The notes beneath the pieces were generated by a model that saw nothing but the letters and a program-made list of their open reading frames with translations, had not been told where the DNA came from and searched no databases. The position numbers were made by a program, and so were the translations under genes. A stretch of DNA of 64,000 bases from Pseudalgibacter alginicilyticus. GTDB taxonomy: Bacteria > Bacteroidota > Bacteroidia > Flavobacteriales > Flavobacteriaceae. The stretch spans positions 1,054,001 to 1,118,000 of the forward strand of contig NZ_CP012898.1 of the NCBI RefSeq assembly GCF_001310225.1. Direction: 5' to 3'. Positions 9,511 through 16,854 of the stretch are shown one piece after another. Within the stretch, counting starts at the first letter, position 1, and each line of letters opens with the position of its first letter.

Positions 9511-10419
9511 CTATTTTATGAGTAAATCTTCTAATGCTGGTTTTAAATGATGAAATCTAAATTGAAATCCTTTATCCTCAATTTTTTTAGAACTAACACG
9601 TTGGCTAAGGAACAACAGTATAAACATGTCTCCTAAAACAAACTTCATGACACTTTTAGGAATATTTGGCATAAATAAAGGACTATCAATAACATGTGCT
9701 GCTATTTTTGTAAACTCATGATTGGAGATGGTATCTGGAGACACGCCGTTAAACACGCCTTCTAATTCATTTTTAGTAACAAATAGAAACAACCGTCCTA
9801 AATCTTTAATATGAATCCATGACTGCCATTGTTTCCCCGTACCAAACGAGGCCCCTAAACCAAACTTTATTGGTTTAACAATTTGAGGAAGTGCTCCGCC
9901 TTTATTTGATAAAACCAATCCTGTTCTAATTTTTGATACTTTAATTTTCAAATTTAAAAACCCATCAACTGCAGCTTCCCATTTTTGTACGACTAAAGAC
10001 AAAAAAGAATCTCCTACTTCTTCAAAATTTTCATCGTAATAATTGGTTTGTGAATCTGGATATATACCAATAGCACTAGAAGAAATCACATGCCTAACTT
10101 GATGTTGAATATCTTTTAATGAATTTATCAATAACTCAGTAGTCTTTACCCTACTAAAAATAATCTCTTTTTTATAAGCTTTTGTCCACCGTTTAGATAT
10201 AGAAGCCCCAGCCAAATGAATAATAGTTTCAACACCATCAAAACAATTGGTATCAATTTCATTTTTTTTAGGATTCCAATAATACCCCTGATAATTTTTG
10301 ACGGTTGAAATTTTAGCCTTTGAAGTGGTTAAATAATTAACATCTATATCTTTTTTATGACATTGATTTACAATCTCCTGCCCTATAAGTCCTGTAGCTC
10401 CTGTAATTAAAATGCGCAT
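9511..10419 (-). CDS. TIGR01777-family NAD(P)-dependent epimerase (SDR39U1-like)
   Basis: 302 residues of the atypical short-chain dehydrogenase family. The N-terminal Rossmann motif MRILITGATGLIG starts at residue 1, SSSAIGIY carries the serine/tyrosine region, and the C-terminal DUF1731-type extension begins near 250. The pattern FGTGKQWQSWIHIKDL is typical of TIGR01777. These are predicted nucleotide-sugar-like epimerases or oxidoreductases with no confirmed reaction. It is encoded 101 nt downstream of mnmD on the same strand and could be cotranscribed. Nothing links it to the PUL. Confidence 0.88.
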   Translation of the reverse strand: MRILITGATGLIGQEIVNQCHKKDIDVNYLTTSKAKISTVKNYQGYYWNPKKNEIDTNCFDGVETIIHLAGASISKRWTKAYKKEIIFSRVKTTELLINSLKDIQHQVRHVISSSAIGIYPDSQTNYYDENFEEVGDSFLSLVVQKWEAAVDGFLNLKIKVSKIRTGLVLSNKGGALPQIVKPIKFGLGASFGTGKQWQSWIHIKDLGRLFLFVTKNELEGVFNGVSPDTISNHEFTKIAAHVIDSPLFMPNIPKSVMKFVLGDMFILLFLSQRVSSKKIEDKGFQFRFHHLKPALEDLLIK

Positions 10420-10520
10420 TTTTATTTTTATATAAATTTACAAAAAGGATATACATTTAACAGGATATTTAGGTTGGATTTAACAAAATATAACGTTAAA
10501 AAATTATAGTATGTTTCAGT

Positions 10521-11231
10521 TTAAATTATTGTTTGTTTTGTTGCACGAAGCATTTCTCGTTTTCCTGGTGGGCCTGGCAATTTTTCAACTAAAAACCCTA
10601 CCGTTTGCATAGCACGACGCACACTTCCTTTAGCTGCATAAGTTACCAAAACACCACCACCTTTTAAAGCATCATACATTTTTTTAAAAATAGATTCTGT
10701 CCATAATTCTGGTTGTACACGAGCACCAAAAGCATCAAAATAAATAAGATTATATACATTTTTATCTTCAATTTGAGAAAACAAACGCTGCTGCTTAGTT
10801 AATGAAAATGTATCAGAAATTACATGTTGGGTTTCCCAAGGTATTTGATGTAATTTTCGAAAAACGTATGCTTTATTATCTGCTTTTAATTCTGCCGGAT
10901 AATTAAGTTGTAAAACTTCATCATTTGAAACAGGATAACCTTCAACACCAAAATAATTCACTTTAATATTCATTTTTTCAGCTTCTAACAAAGTAATAAA
11001 AGCATTTAAACCTGTTCCAAAGCCTATTTCTAATATTGACACTTCTACAAAATTAGGGTAACTTAATTTGCTATTATTCGCATCAAAACCATAAAAATAA
11101 TGCAAGCCTTGTTTTATAAAAACATGACAAGCCTCTTGAATAGCTCCGTGTTTAGAATGATATTGCTCATCCCAATCTGGTAAATGAATGGTTGAAGACC
11201 CATCTGCAGTAATTACTATTTCACGTTTCAT
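10521..11231 (-). CDS. mnmD: tRNA U34 methyltransferase MnmD
   Basis: 236 residues, equivalent to the methyltransferase half of the bifunctional MnmC of enterobacteria; the oxidoreductase half is absent, as is normal for standalone MnmD. The SAM-binding motif is ILEIGFGTGLNAF and the post-I acidic residue lies in VNYFGVEGYP. YFDAFGARVQPELW and the C-terminal GPPGKREMLRA are family signatures. The enzyme methylates 5-aminomethyl-2-thiouridine to mnm5s2U at the wobble base of tRNAs. The start at 11231 gives the family's usual N-terminus. It is divergent from ilvE with about 170 nt between the start codons. Confidence 0.9.
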   Translation of the reverse strand: MKREIVITADGSSTIHLPDWDEQYHSKHGAIQEACHVFIKQGLHYFYGFDANNSKLSYPNFVEVSILEIGFGTGLNAFITLLEAEKMNIKVNYFGVEGYPVSNDEVLQLNYPAELKADNKAYVFRKLHQIPWETQHVISDTFSLTKQQRLFSQIEDKNVYNLIYFDAFGARVQPELWTESIFKKMYDALKGGGVLVTYAAKGSVRRAMQTVGFLVEKLPGPPGKREMLRATKQTII

Positions 11232-11373
11232 TGAATTCTTTTTTTATCATTTTATTGAAGTGTATCTTTTTTTTAAAGCAAAAGACTAACCTTCTGAACT
11301 AGATTTGTAAAAATAAGCTATAAGCCACGCTTTTTTTGACAACTTATACTTTTTTTATAAATACTTATTTACC

Positions 11374-11381
11374 TAAATTTG
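11374..11381 (+). promoter_or_regulatory. Bacteroidota -7 element TAAATTTG upstream of ilvE
   Basis: An exact match to the TAnnTTTG -7 consensus of the Bacteroidota housekeeping sigma factor, 21 nt before the ilvE ATG at 11403. No TTG -33 element is at the ideal spacing. Confidence 0.45.
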
Positions 11382-11402
11382 TACGATATAATAATAGGAG
11401 CA

Positions 11403-12467
11403 ATGAGCACAGAAATAAATAACATAGAAATACAGAAGGCAACGACCTCAAAAATTAGCAATGTAGATTTTGATAACTTAAGTTTTGGCAAAGTCTTTTC
11501 TGATCATATGTTACTTGGCGTTTATAAAGAAGGTAAATGGCAAGCCCCTAAAGTTGTTCCTTATGAACCTATTACTTTAGATCCATCTGCTAAAATTTTT
11601 CATTATGGGCAATCAATTTTTGAGGGCTTAAAAGCTTATAAAGATGCCAATGGAGATACTTTTCTATTTCGCCCTTTAGATAACTGGAAACGTTTAAACA
11701 TTTCGGCTAAACGCTTATCAATTCCCGAATTACCAGAAGAACATTTTATAGAAGGCCTAAAAGCCTTACTACAAGTTGATGATGAATGGATTCCTAAAAA
11801 AGATGGTAGTTCATTATACATCAGACCTTTTATTTTTGCGTCAGGAAATGGATTTCATGCTTCTCCAGCTGATGAATATACTTTTATTATTGCCACAGCT
11901 CCTTCAGGAGCTTATTTTTCAGGACAATTAAAAGTATTAATAGAACAAACCTACTCGCGTTCTGCAAATGGAGGTGTTGGCTTTGCTAAAGCTGGAGGAA
12001 ATTATGCTGGACAATTTTACCCAACACAATTGGCGGTTGAAAAAGGCTATCAACAAGTTATTTGGACAGATGATACTACGCATGAGTATATTGAAGAAGC
12101 TGGAGCTATGAATATTTTTATTCGCATAAATGACACATTAATTACAGGTCCTACTAGTGATCGTATTTTAGATGGCATAACTCGCAAAAGCATTCTTGAA
12201 ATAGCTAAATCTGAAAACATACCTTTTGAAGTTCGAAAAATAAGCGTAACAGAGGTGGTTGAAGCATCTAAAAACGGATCACTTAAAGAAATGTTTGGAG
12301 CAGGAACAGCAGCCGTTATTTCTCCCATTTCTGCTTTTGGTTACAAAGACACAGACTATGATTTACCTAAAATAGCAAACAGTTATGGAGAACGTTTAAA
12401 AAAACGTATCACTGACATTCAAACCAATAAATCTGATGATTCATTTGGATGGAGATATAAAATTTAA
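11403..12467 (+). CDS. ilvE: Branched-chain amino acid aminotransferase
   Basis: 354 residues from the ATG at 11403. An open frame begins with a TTG at 11379, but that codon overlaps the -7 box, so the ATG (preceded by a GGAG-like sequence) is preferred and gives the usual length. This is a fold-type IV PLP enzyme: HYGQSIFEGLKAYK is the N-terminal motif, the Schiff-base lysine lies in GFAKAGGNYAGQ, and EYIEEAGAMNIF and the phosphate-binding GITRKSIL follow. It transfers amino groups between leucine, isoleucine or valine and 2-oxoglutarate in the cytosol. It is monocistronic, ending at a strong bidirectional terminator. Confidence 0.95.
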   Translation: MSTEINNIEIQKATTSKISNVDFDNLSFGKVFSDHMLLGVYKEGKWQAPKVVPYEPITLDPSAKIFHYGQSIFEGLKAYKDANGDTFLFRPLDNWKRLNISAKRLSIPELPEEHFIEGLKALLQVDDEWIPKKDGSSLYIRPFIFASGNGFHASPADEYTFIIATAPSGAYFSGQLKVLIEQTYSRSANGGVGFAKAGGNYAGQFYPTQLAVEKGYQQVIWTDDTTHEYIEEAGAMNIFIRINDTLITGPTSDRILDGITRKSILEIAKSENIPFEVRKISVTEVVEASKNGSLKEMFGAGTAAVISPISAFGYKDTDYDLPKIANSYGERLKKRITDIQTNKSDDSFGWRYKI

Positions 12468-12483
12468 ATTCTTTTCTAATAAT

Positions 12484-12513
12484 AAAAAAAGAAGCCATTA
12501 GGCTTCTTTTTTT
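12484..12513. terminator. Bidirectional intrinsic terminator between ilvE and the MazG-like gene
   Basis: GAAGCC/GGCTTC stem with an ATTA loop, extended by seven A residues (12484-12490) pairing with seven T residues (12507-12513). It gives a U-tract in both directions and serves ilvE (+) and the convergent pyrophosphohydrolase gene (-), whose stop codon it overlaps. Confidence 0.9.
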
Positions 12514-12898
12514 ATTTATCTAAAATAGACTGAATATTTGGTTTAAAATAATTTGGCCCTTTTAACACTTTTCCATCTTTGCGATAAATAGGTTGACCAT
12601 CAGCCCCCAGTTTACTCATATTACTACGTTGTATTTCATCAAAAACCTCTTCTATTTTATACTGCATACCATGCTCTATTATGGTTCCGCACAAAATATA
12701 GAGCATATCACCCAAAGCATCTGCTACCTCTACTAAATTATTTTCATTTGCAGCTTCTAAATACTCTTCATTCTCCTCCTGCATTAAATTAAATCGCAAG
12801 GTGTTTTTTGCAACTCCCAAATCTGCTTTTGGAATTTCACTATGCCCTAATTTAAATGCCTCATGAAATGCTTTTACAGCCTCTATTTTACTTTTCAT
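12512..12898 (-). CDS. MazG-like nucleotide pyrophosphohydrolase
   Basis: 128 residues from the ATG at 12898; an alternative ATG at 12907 adds MKF. The all-alpha NTP pyrophosphohydrolase fold shows the metal-binding pattern EENEEYLEA, then EVADALGDMLY, i.e. ExxE followed by ExxD. Members hydrolyse nucleoside triphosphates, or phosphoribosyl-ATP, to the monophosphate and pyrophosphate. This subgroup ends with a tail resembling DGQPIYRKDGKVLKGPNY, as seen in other flavobacterial copies. It is probably a cytosolic house-cleaning enzyme of unknown preferred nucleotide. It is divergent from the small membrane protein gene at 12930. Confidence 0.85.
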   Translation of the reverse strand: MKSKIEAVKAFHEAFKLGHSEIPKADLGVAKNTLRFNLMQEENEEYLEAANENNLVEVADALGDMLYILCGTIIEHGMQYKIEEVFDEIQRSNMSKLGADGQPIYRKDGKVLKGPNYFKPNIQSILDK

Positions 12899-12906
12899 AA
12901 ATTTCA

Positions 12907-12914
12907 TAAATTTG
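12907..12914 (+). promoter_or_regulatory. -7 element TAAATTTG upstream of the 61-residue membrane protein gene
   Basis: An exact TAnnTTTG match 15 nt before the ATG at 12930. It overlaps the start region of the divergent MazG-like gene. No well-spaced TTG is seen. Confidence 0.4.
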
Positions 12915-12929
12915 CATAAAAATAACTAT

Positions 12930-13115
12930 ATGTTCAGCAACGGTCAAATCATTTTCGGAATTTTATTTTTTATTGTTTTCGCTATTATTATTACTTACAC
13001 CTACCGAAAAGATTTGAATCTTCATAAGCGTTTTTATTCTGGCAGTATTTGGGTTTTACTTGCTTTTATCGGCTTTATTTTATTTATTACTGCTATTAAA
13101 TTTATTTTTAGATAG
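12930..13115 (+). CDS. Small two-helix membrane protein, unknown function
   Basis: 61 residues from the ATG at 12930; the open frame reaches a TTG at 12912 that lies inside the -7 box, so it is not the start. Two hydrophobic segments are clear, about 6-22 and 39-57, joined by a basic loop (YRKDLNLHKRFYSG), consistent with a hairpin in the inner membrane. I do not recognise the family. It has its own -7 element and no close downstream partner, and no signal peptidase site is seen. Confidence 0.65.
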   Translation: MFSNGQIIFGILFFIVFAIIITYTYRKDLNLHKRFYSGSIWVLLAFIGFILFITAIKFIFR

Positions 13116-13232
13116 CACAAAAGACAATAAAAACAAATGTTTAGGAGTTTTATAAAAAAACACCAAGATTTCAACGCAACCAAGTTGACTTTTGTGTATC
13201 TATATAATAACTAACGTCTAAACAGCTAAAAA

Positions 13233-13310
13233 ATGAAAGTAATCATTATCATTTCAATCCTTCTTGTTATCAATGTATTACTATTAACTTTCAGCGTCAA
13301 CAAAAAGTAG
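13233..13310 (+). CDS. Possible 25-residue hydrophobic micropeptide
   Basis: ATG at 13233, TAG at 13308-13310. The product is 25 residues: a lysine at position 2, about 20 strongly hydrophobic residues (MKVIIIISILLVINVLLLTF) and a short tail, like a single-span membrane peptide. It lies in the 358-nt gap between 13115 and 13474, which otherwise holds only AT-rich sequence and a -7 box. A chance ORF of this length is quite possible, so confidence is low. Confidence 0.3.
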   Translation: MKVIIIISILLVINVLLLTFSVNKK

Positions 13311-13437
13311 ATTATTTATTTCAATAAAATCATTTGATTTTATATTTCAGAATCGATTAATTCAATTGTTAATTGTTTAATATTTAGCAGTTCTATTAAG
13401 CATCTAATCATTTAACTTCTTAAAGTTTAAAAATGAT

Positions 13438-13445
13438 TATATTTG
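13438..13445 (+). promoter_or_regulatory. -7 element TATATTTG upstream of the SRPBCC gene
   Basis: An exact TAnnTTTG match 28 nt before the ATG at 13474. It would start the SRPBCC-crcB transcript with a leader of about 20 nt. Confidence 0.45.
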
Positions 13446-13473
13446 GTTTTAAATTCATCTCAACAAAACCATC

Positions 13474-14496
13474 ATGAAAGTGTTTAAATATCTACTATTT
13501 CTAATTCTCATTGGAATTATAGGCACATCTATTTATATTGCCGTTCAACCAAATTTTTTTGAAGTTTCTCGTAGCAAAACCATCAAAGCACCGGCTGCTG
13601 TTATTTACAATAATATTATTGACTTTAAAAATTGGGAATCATGGTCTGCATGGATTGAAAAAGACCCGACTATAAAATTAACTTATCCAGAACAAACTCA
13701 AGGCGTAAACGGAGCTTATTCCTGGGAAGAAGAAGATGGTATGGGTACTATAAAAACTATTGAAGCCACTCCCAATAAAACCATAACCCAGCAAATGCAA
13801 TTTGCAGATTATCCGGCTTCTGACATTACTTGGAATTTTACTTCAAAAGAAAATGATTTCACTGAGGTAACTTGGACTATTACAGGTAAAGATTTGCCTT
13901 TTAACTTCAAAGCCTATTCTACAGTTTCTGGCGGTATGGAAAAACAAATAGGTCCATATTTTGAACGCGGATTAGAAAAATTAGATAGTGTTATTGTGAG
14001 TAACATGAAAAAATATAGTGTGGTAATAAATGGTATTACTGAGCATAGTGGAGGGTATTATATATACAATACTGCATCTTGTAAAATAGATCAATTGGAA
14101 ACAAAAATGCAAGAAATGTTTCCTCAAATTCAAAATTTCGCTCTAAAAAACAATATCCAAATAGCAGGAGCTCCTTTTGTCTATTATCATAAATGGGATG
14201 AACAAAATAATGCTGCTATGTTTTCTTGTTGCATACCAACTACCACAAAGGTTATTACAACTGAAAGCGATATTTTAACAGGACAGCTTATGCCTTTCAA
14301 AGCTATTTCAACAACACTTAAAGGAAACTATAATCATTTAAAAGAAGCTTGGGAAACTACAATGAATTATATTCCTGAAAATGATTTTACATTGGATAAT
14401 AATGGTCCAATGTTAGAAACTTACTTAACAGACCCTGTAAATACTCCCAACCCTGCCAATTGGGTCACACAAATTTTTATAGCTATAACGGAATAA
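13474..14496 (+). CDS. SRPBCC-domain plus GyrI-like effector-binding protein, membrane anchored
   Basis: 340 residues. One N-terminal hydrophobic helix (about 4-22) is followed by a START/SRPBCC polyketide-cyclase-like domain at about 25-170 (SRSKTIKAPAAVIYNNI, WESWSAWIEKDP). The C-terminal half (about 180-340) resembles the GyrI-like/AraC effector-binding small-molecule domain. No catalytic residues are assigned. This two-domain layout occurs in Bacteroidota and probably binds a hydrophobic ligand at the membrane. The crcB start codon directly follows its stop, so the two genes form an operon, which hints at but does not prove a link to ion stress. Confidence 0.75.
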   Translation: MKVFKYLLFLILIGIIGTSIYIAVQPNFFEVSRSKTIKAPAAVIYNNIIDFKNWESWSAWIEKDPTIKLTYPEQTQGVNGAYSWEEEDGMGTIKTIEATPNKTITQQMQFADYPASDITWNFTSKENDFTEVTWTITGKDLPFNFKAYSTVSGGMEKQIGPYFERGLEKLDSVIVSNMKKYSVVINGITEHSGGYYIYNTASCKIDQLETKMQEMFPQIQNFALKNNIQIAGAPFVYYHKWDEQNNAAMFSCCIPTTTKVITTESDILTGQLMPFKAISTTLKGNYNHLKEAWETTMNYIPENDFTLDNNGPMLETYLTDPVNTPNPANWVTQIFIAITE

Positions 14497-14862
14497 ATGA
14501 AAAGTATTTTACTCGTTTTTTTAGGCGGTGGTTTTGGAAGTGTGCTTAGATATTTAATAAGCAAATATCTAAATAATATTGAAAGCGGTATTCCTTATGG
14601 CACGTTCGCAGCTAACATTTTAGGGAGCTTGCTTATCGGCTTAATTTTAGGGTTGGCTGCTAAAAACGATAGTCTTACACAGAGCCAAACATTGTTATTA
14701 GCTACTGGTTTTTGTGGAGGCTTTACCACTTTTTCAACCTTTGCTTACGAAAACCATGTATTTTTAAAATCAGGAGATTTTATTAGTTTCACTATTTATT
14801 CAATTTCAAGCTTTGTTATTGGTTTTTTAGCGGTCTTTTTTGGTATGTTTTTAGTTAAATAA
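14497..14862 (+). CDS. crcB: Fluoride efflux channel CrcB (Fluc)
   Basis: 121 residues with four hydrophobic segments. Hallmarks are GGGFGSVLRYL at the N-terminus, GTFAANILGSLLIGL with the conserved asparagine, and GFCGGFTTFSTFAYE containing the phenylalanine-box and TTFST motif that binds Na+ and lines the pore. Fluc forms dual-topology homodimers that export F- across the inner membrane, and a single gene of this length matches the homodimeric type. It begins immediately after the upstream stop codon. No fluoride riboswitch is seen before this gene or before the operon. Confidence 0.93.
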   Translation: MKSILLVFLGGGFGSVLRYLISKYLNNIESGIPYGTFAANILGSLLIGLILGLAAKNDSLTQSQTLLLATGFCGGFTTFSTFAYENHVFLKSGDFISFTIYSISSFVIGFLAVFFGMFLVK

Positions 14863-14917
14863 GATTGAAAACATAAAGCACCATACTTTATGAACAAAAT
14901 ACAATTATTCATTTAAA

Positions 14918-15538
14918 TTAATAATTATTAAAAGCCTTTACACCAGCTTCTACTTTCACTTTTAAAAAATTTCCCCTTGGAACTAGCGGACAAGAATATT
15001 TTTCATTATACACACAATACGGATTGTATGCCTTATTGAAATCAATGATAAAAGTATCTCCTTCAGGAATTTTTGCATCAATATATCTGCCACCTCCGTA
15101 GGTTTCTAAACCATTGGTTTCATCTAAAAATGGAAGAAATAAATAATCTTCAAAACCCTCTTTTTCAAGTAAATCTTGATCTTGATAGATGTTTAACTGA
15201 TGTTTTTTTTTGTGTAGTGTAAAATGTAGCACTCCAAAAACTCGTTTTTTAGAAACTTCTTCAGTGGTTGTCTGCATTTCAAAATACTCGGTATCTGGAG
15301 TCCTTTTTAAAACAGCAGTGACCACATAAGTTGAATCAAACTTAAAAAAATCTAAACCCTTAAAATTCTTTCTATCTTTATCTTTTAAAGGAGATGTAGT
15401 TGCGTCTTTATATGTAGCATTAAGATTTTTCTGAAACTCTGTTTCACCTTGAATTGGTCGTTTTTTTTGACTGCAATTTGTCAAACAAACCATAGATAAA
15501 ATAAATAAGAATACTATTTTCATTGTAATGTTTTTCAT
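14918..15538 (-). CDS. DUF1684 family lipoprotein
   Basis: 206 residues from the ATG at 15538 (alternatives at 15559 and 15523). The signal peptide ends in a lipobox (CLTNC), so it is probably an outer-membrane or periplasmic lipoprotein. DUF1684 features are YLFLPFLDETNG, then ETYGGGRYID, DFNKAYNPYC and the CPLVPRGN motif near the C-terminus. The family is widespread with no established reaction. It follows the Lrp/AsnC regulator gene on the same strand with only a short gap, so it is likely cotranscribed with it and perhaps controlled by it. Confidence 0.85.
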   Translation of the reverse strand: MKNITMKIVFLFILSMVCLTNCSQKKRPIQGETEFQKNLNATYKDATTSPLKDKDRKNFKGLDFFKFDSTYVVTAVLKRTPDTEYFEMQTTTEEVSKKRVFGVLHFTLHKKKHQLNIYQDQDLLEKEGFEDYLFLPFLDETNGLETYGGGRYIDAKIPEGDTFIIDFNKAYNPYCVYNEKYSCPLVPRGNFLKVKVEAGVKAFNNY

Positions 15539-15575
15539 TTCAAAAATAAAATAATTCATTTTTATTTTCTGTCTT

Positions 15576-16016
15576 TTATAAGCTTTTAACAGCTTTTTGC
15601 TTTACAACATGAGATAAGGCTATTTGTGTTTTAGATTCGCCATAAACAATAAGTTGGTCTATAAAGTTTTCTAAGTGCTTTTGATTTTTTAACACAACTT
15701 CCATGACTATATTTTCATCACCAGTTATTCGGTAGCAATTTATAACTTCATCATACGTTTTTACTTTTTCAAGAAAAGGCTTTAGCTTGCCCATAAATGC
15801 ACGCAATGTAATAATGGCCCTAAGTTGATACCCAATTTCAAAAGGTGAAACTATGGTTTTATACCCCTCAATAACACCCAAATCTTCCATTTTTTTTATA
15901 CGTTCTGACACGGCAGGAGATGTAATACCTACTTGTCTACCAATTTCGGCATTTGATTGTCTTGCATTTTCTTGTAAACACTTTAAAATCTTTGAATTAA
16001 GTCTATCAATATTCAT
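15576..16016 (-). CDS. Lrp/AsnC family transcriptional regulator
   Basis: 146 residues. The N-terminal winged helix-turn-helix (about 4-62) contains NARQSNAEIGRQVGITSPAVSERIKKM-type sequence, with the recognition helix around SPAVSERI. The C-terminal RAM/ACT-like ligand-binding domain covers about 65-140, with GDENIVMEVV the usual central strand. Lrp/AsnC proteins bind amino acids or related ligands and often control the adjacent gene. Here the adjacent cotranscribed gene is the DUF1684 lipoprotein; the divergent neighbour is a small hypothetical gene. The ligand is unknown. Confidence 0.92.
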   Translation of the reverse strand: MNIDRLNSKILKCLQENARQSNAEIGRQVGITSPAVSERIKKMEDLGVIEGYKTIVSPFEIGYQLRAIITLRAFMGKLKPFLEKVKTYDEVINCYRITGDENIVMEVVLKNQKHLENFIDQLIVYGESKTQIALSHVVKQKAVKSL

Positions 16017-16053
16017 TTTAAAAAATTTAATAATAATACATAAAATATTAAAG

Positions 16054-16061
16054 CAAATATA
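16054..16061 (-). promoter_or_regulatory. -7 element TATATTTG upstream of the Lrp/AsnC gene
   Basis: Reverse complement of CAAATATA: an exact TAnnTTTG match 38 nt upstream of the start codon at 16016. Confidence 0.45.
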
Positions 16062-16105
16062 CCAATATACTTTAAAAATTAAAGTAGATTATATTTTTTA
16101 GTAAG

Positions 16106-16113
16106 TAATTTTG
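16106..16113 (+). promoter_or_regulatory. -7 element TAATTTTG upstream of the 131-residue hypothetical gene
   Basis: An exact TAnnTTTG match 24 nt before the ATG at 16138. Together with the element at 16054-16061 on the other strand it defines a divergent promoter pair. Confidence 0.45.
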
Positions 16114-16137
16114 GTATAATTGCTAAGAAAGAAAAGA

Positions 16138-16533
16138 ATGTCATCAAATACCCCACTAAATCTATCGGAATTACCGATTTACAAAAAAGCCATTGAGATT
16201 TTTGCACTATCGCAAAATATTTCTACTTATTTAAATCATGATTTATCTGATTTAAAGGAAGATGGATCTGAAAATCCGCATATCTATTTCTCTGGAGATA
16301 TTGTACAACAATCTGTTTCATTGGCTCCAGAAATTTTAAATGCAGAAAGACAACGTTACTCAGAAAGAAAGTACAAACACATCGCTTCACTTAAGCGATT
16401 AACAAATATGCTGTACAAAAACTCATACCGCTTAGAACGTTCAAATAGTAATGGAAAAGATTTTTTACCTATTTTACGTACTGAACTAAAAAAGTTTAAA
16501 AAACTTCAACGCTCTTGGTTACTTACCTTATAA
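16138..16533 (+). CDS. Hypothetical cytosolic helical protein
   Basis: 131 residues from the ATG at 16138; the open frame reaches a TTG at 16120, just after the -7 box and not favoured. No signal peptide or membrane segment is present. The sequence is helix-rich: LPIYKKAIEIFALSQNI, then DIVQQSVSLAPEILNAERQ and a strongly basic C-terminal third (RLTNMLYKNSYRLERS). The pattern is reminiscent of small four-helix-bundle proteins but I cannot assign a family. It is divergent from the Lrp regulator gene, which might control it. Confidence 0.7.
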   Translation: MSSNTPLNLSELPIYKKAIEIFALSQNISTYLNHDLSDLKEDGSENPHIYFSGDIVQQSVSLAPEILNAERQRYSERKYKHIASLKRLTNMLYKNSYRLERSNSNGKDFLPILRTELKKFKKLQRSWLLTL

Positions 16534-16569
16534 TTGATTATTAATTTATATATTGAACTTTCCATATTT

Positions 16570-16577
16570 TAGCTTTG
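16570..16577 (+). promoter_or_regulatory. -7 element TAGCTTTG upstream of the candidate ncRNA
   Basis: An exact TAnnTTTG match downstream of the 16138-16533 stop codon, with a TTG at 16553-16555 (14-nt spacer, shorter than usual). No ORF follows before the terminator at 16721. Confidence 0.45.
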
Positions 16578-16584
16578 GTTTTAA

Positions 16585-16746
16585 ACTCAAATAAGTATTG
16601 CTACAGGAATTATAAAAAAAACATTTTAATATAAAAACTACGATTGTTAAATAAAAATATGGTGTTTTCTAATTTTTAATCTTATCACCATAAGGCTATA
16701 TGCCTTAGATAAAAATATTTAGTCCTGCTTCGGTAGGACTTTTTTA
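16585..16746 (+). ncRNA. Candidate structured small RNA, about 160 nt
   Basis: The 321-nt gap 16534-16854 has no ORF but has a -7 box (16570-16577) and a textbook terminator (16721-16746). Between them is structure: TATGGTG (16658-16664) pairs with CACCATA (16686-16692), and TAAGGC (16691-16696) pairs with GCCTTA (16702-16707) around a 5-nt loop; the two stems share two bases and may be alternatives or stack. It could instead be a long 3' UTR of the upstream gene, or the leader of purU ending in an attenuator. It matches no RNA family I recognise (not tmRNA, SRP or RNase P by visible motifs). Confidence 0.5.
16721..16746 (+). terminator. Intrinsic terminator with UUCG tetraloop
   Basis: AGTCCTGC and GTAGGACT form an 8-bp stem (one G-U pair) closed by C-UUCG-G, an exceptionally stable tetraloop, followed by TTTTT. 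It lies about 190 nt after the nearest upstream stop codon and 110 nt before purU. Confidence 0.9.
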
Positions 16747-16854
16747 TATAATTCAATAATATCACATACCTACAATATAGGTAATGAATAAATTACATTA
16801 TGAAATTTAGCATATTTAAGCTACTTTTAGCCCCTTAATTGAGTAAATACATTT

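Noticed and set aside
14872-14892. CATAAAG/CTTTATG hairpin between crcB and the DUF1684 gene
   Set aside because: 7-bp AT-rich stem with only a four-base T run on one side; too weak to call as a terminator.
16120-16137. TTG-initiated extension of the 131-residue gene
   Set aside because: The TTG lies within a few bases of the -7 box, so it would not be in the transcript; the ATG at 16138 is preferred.
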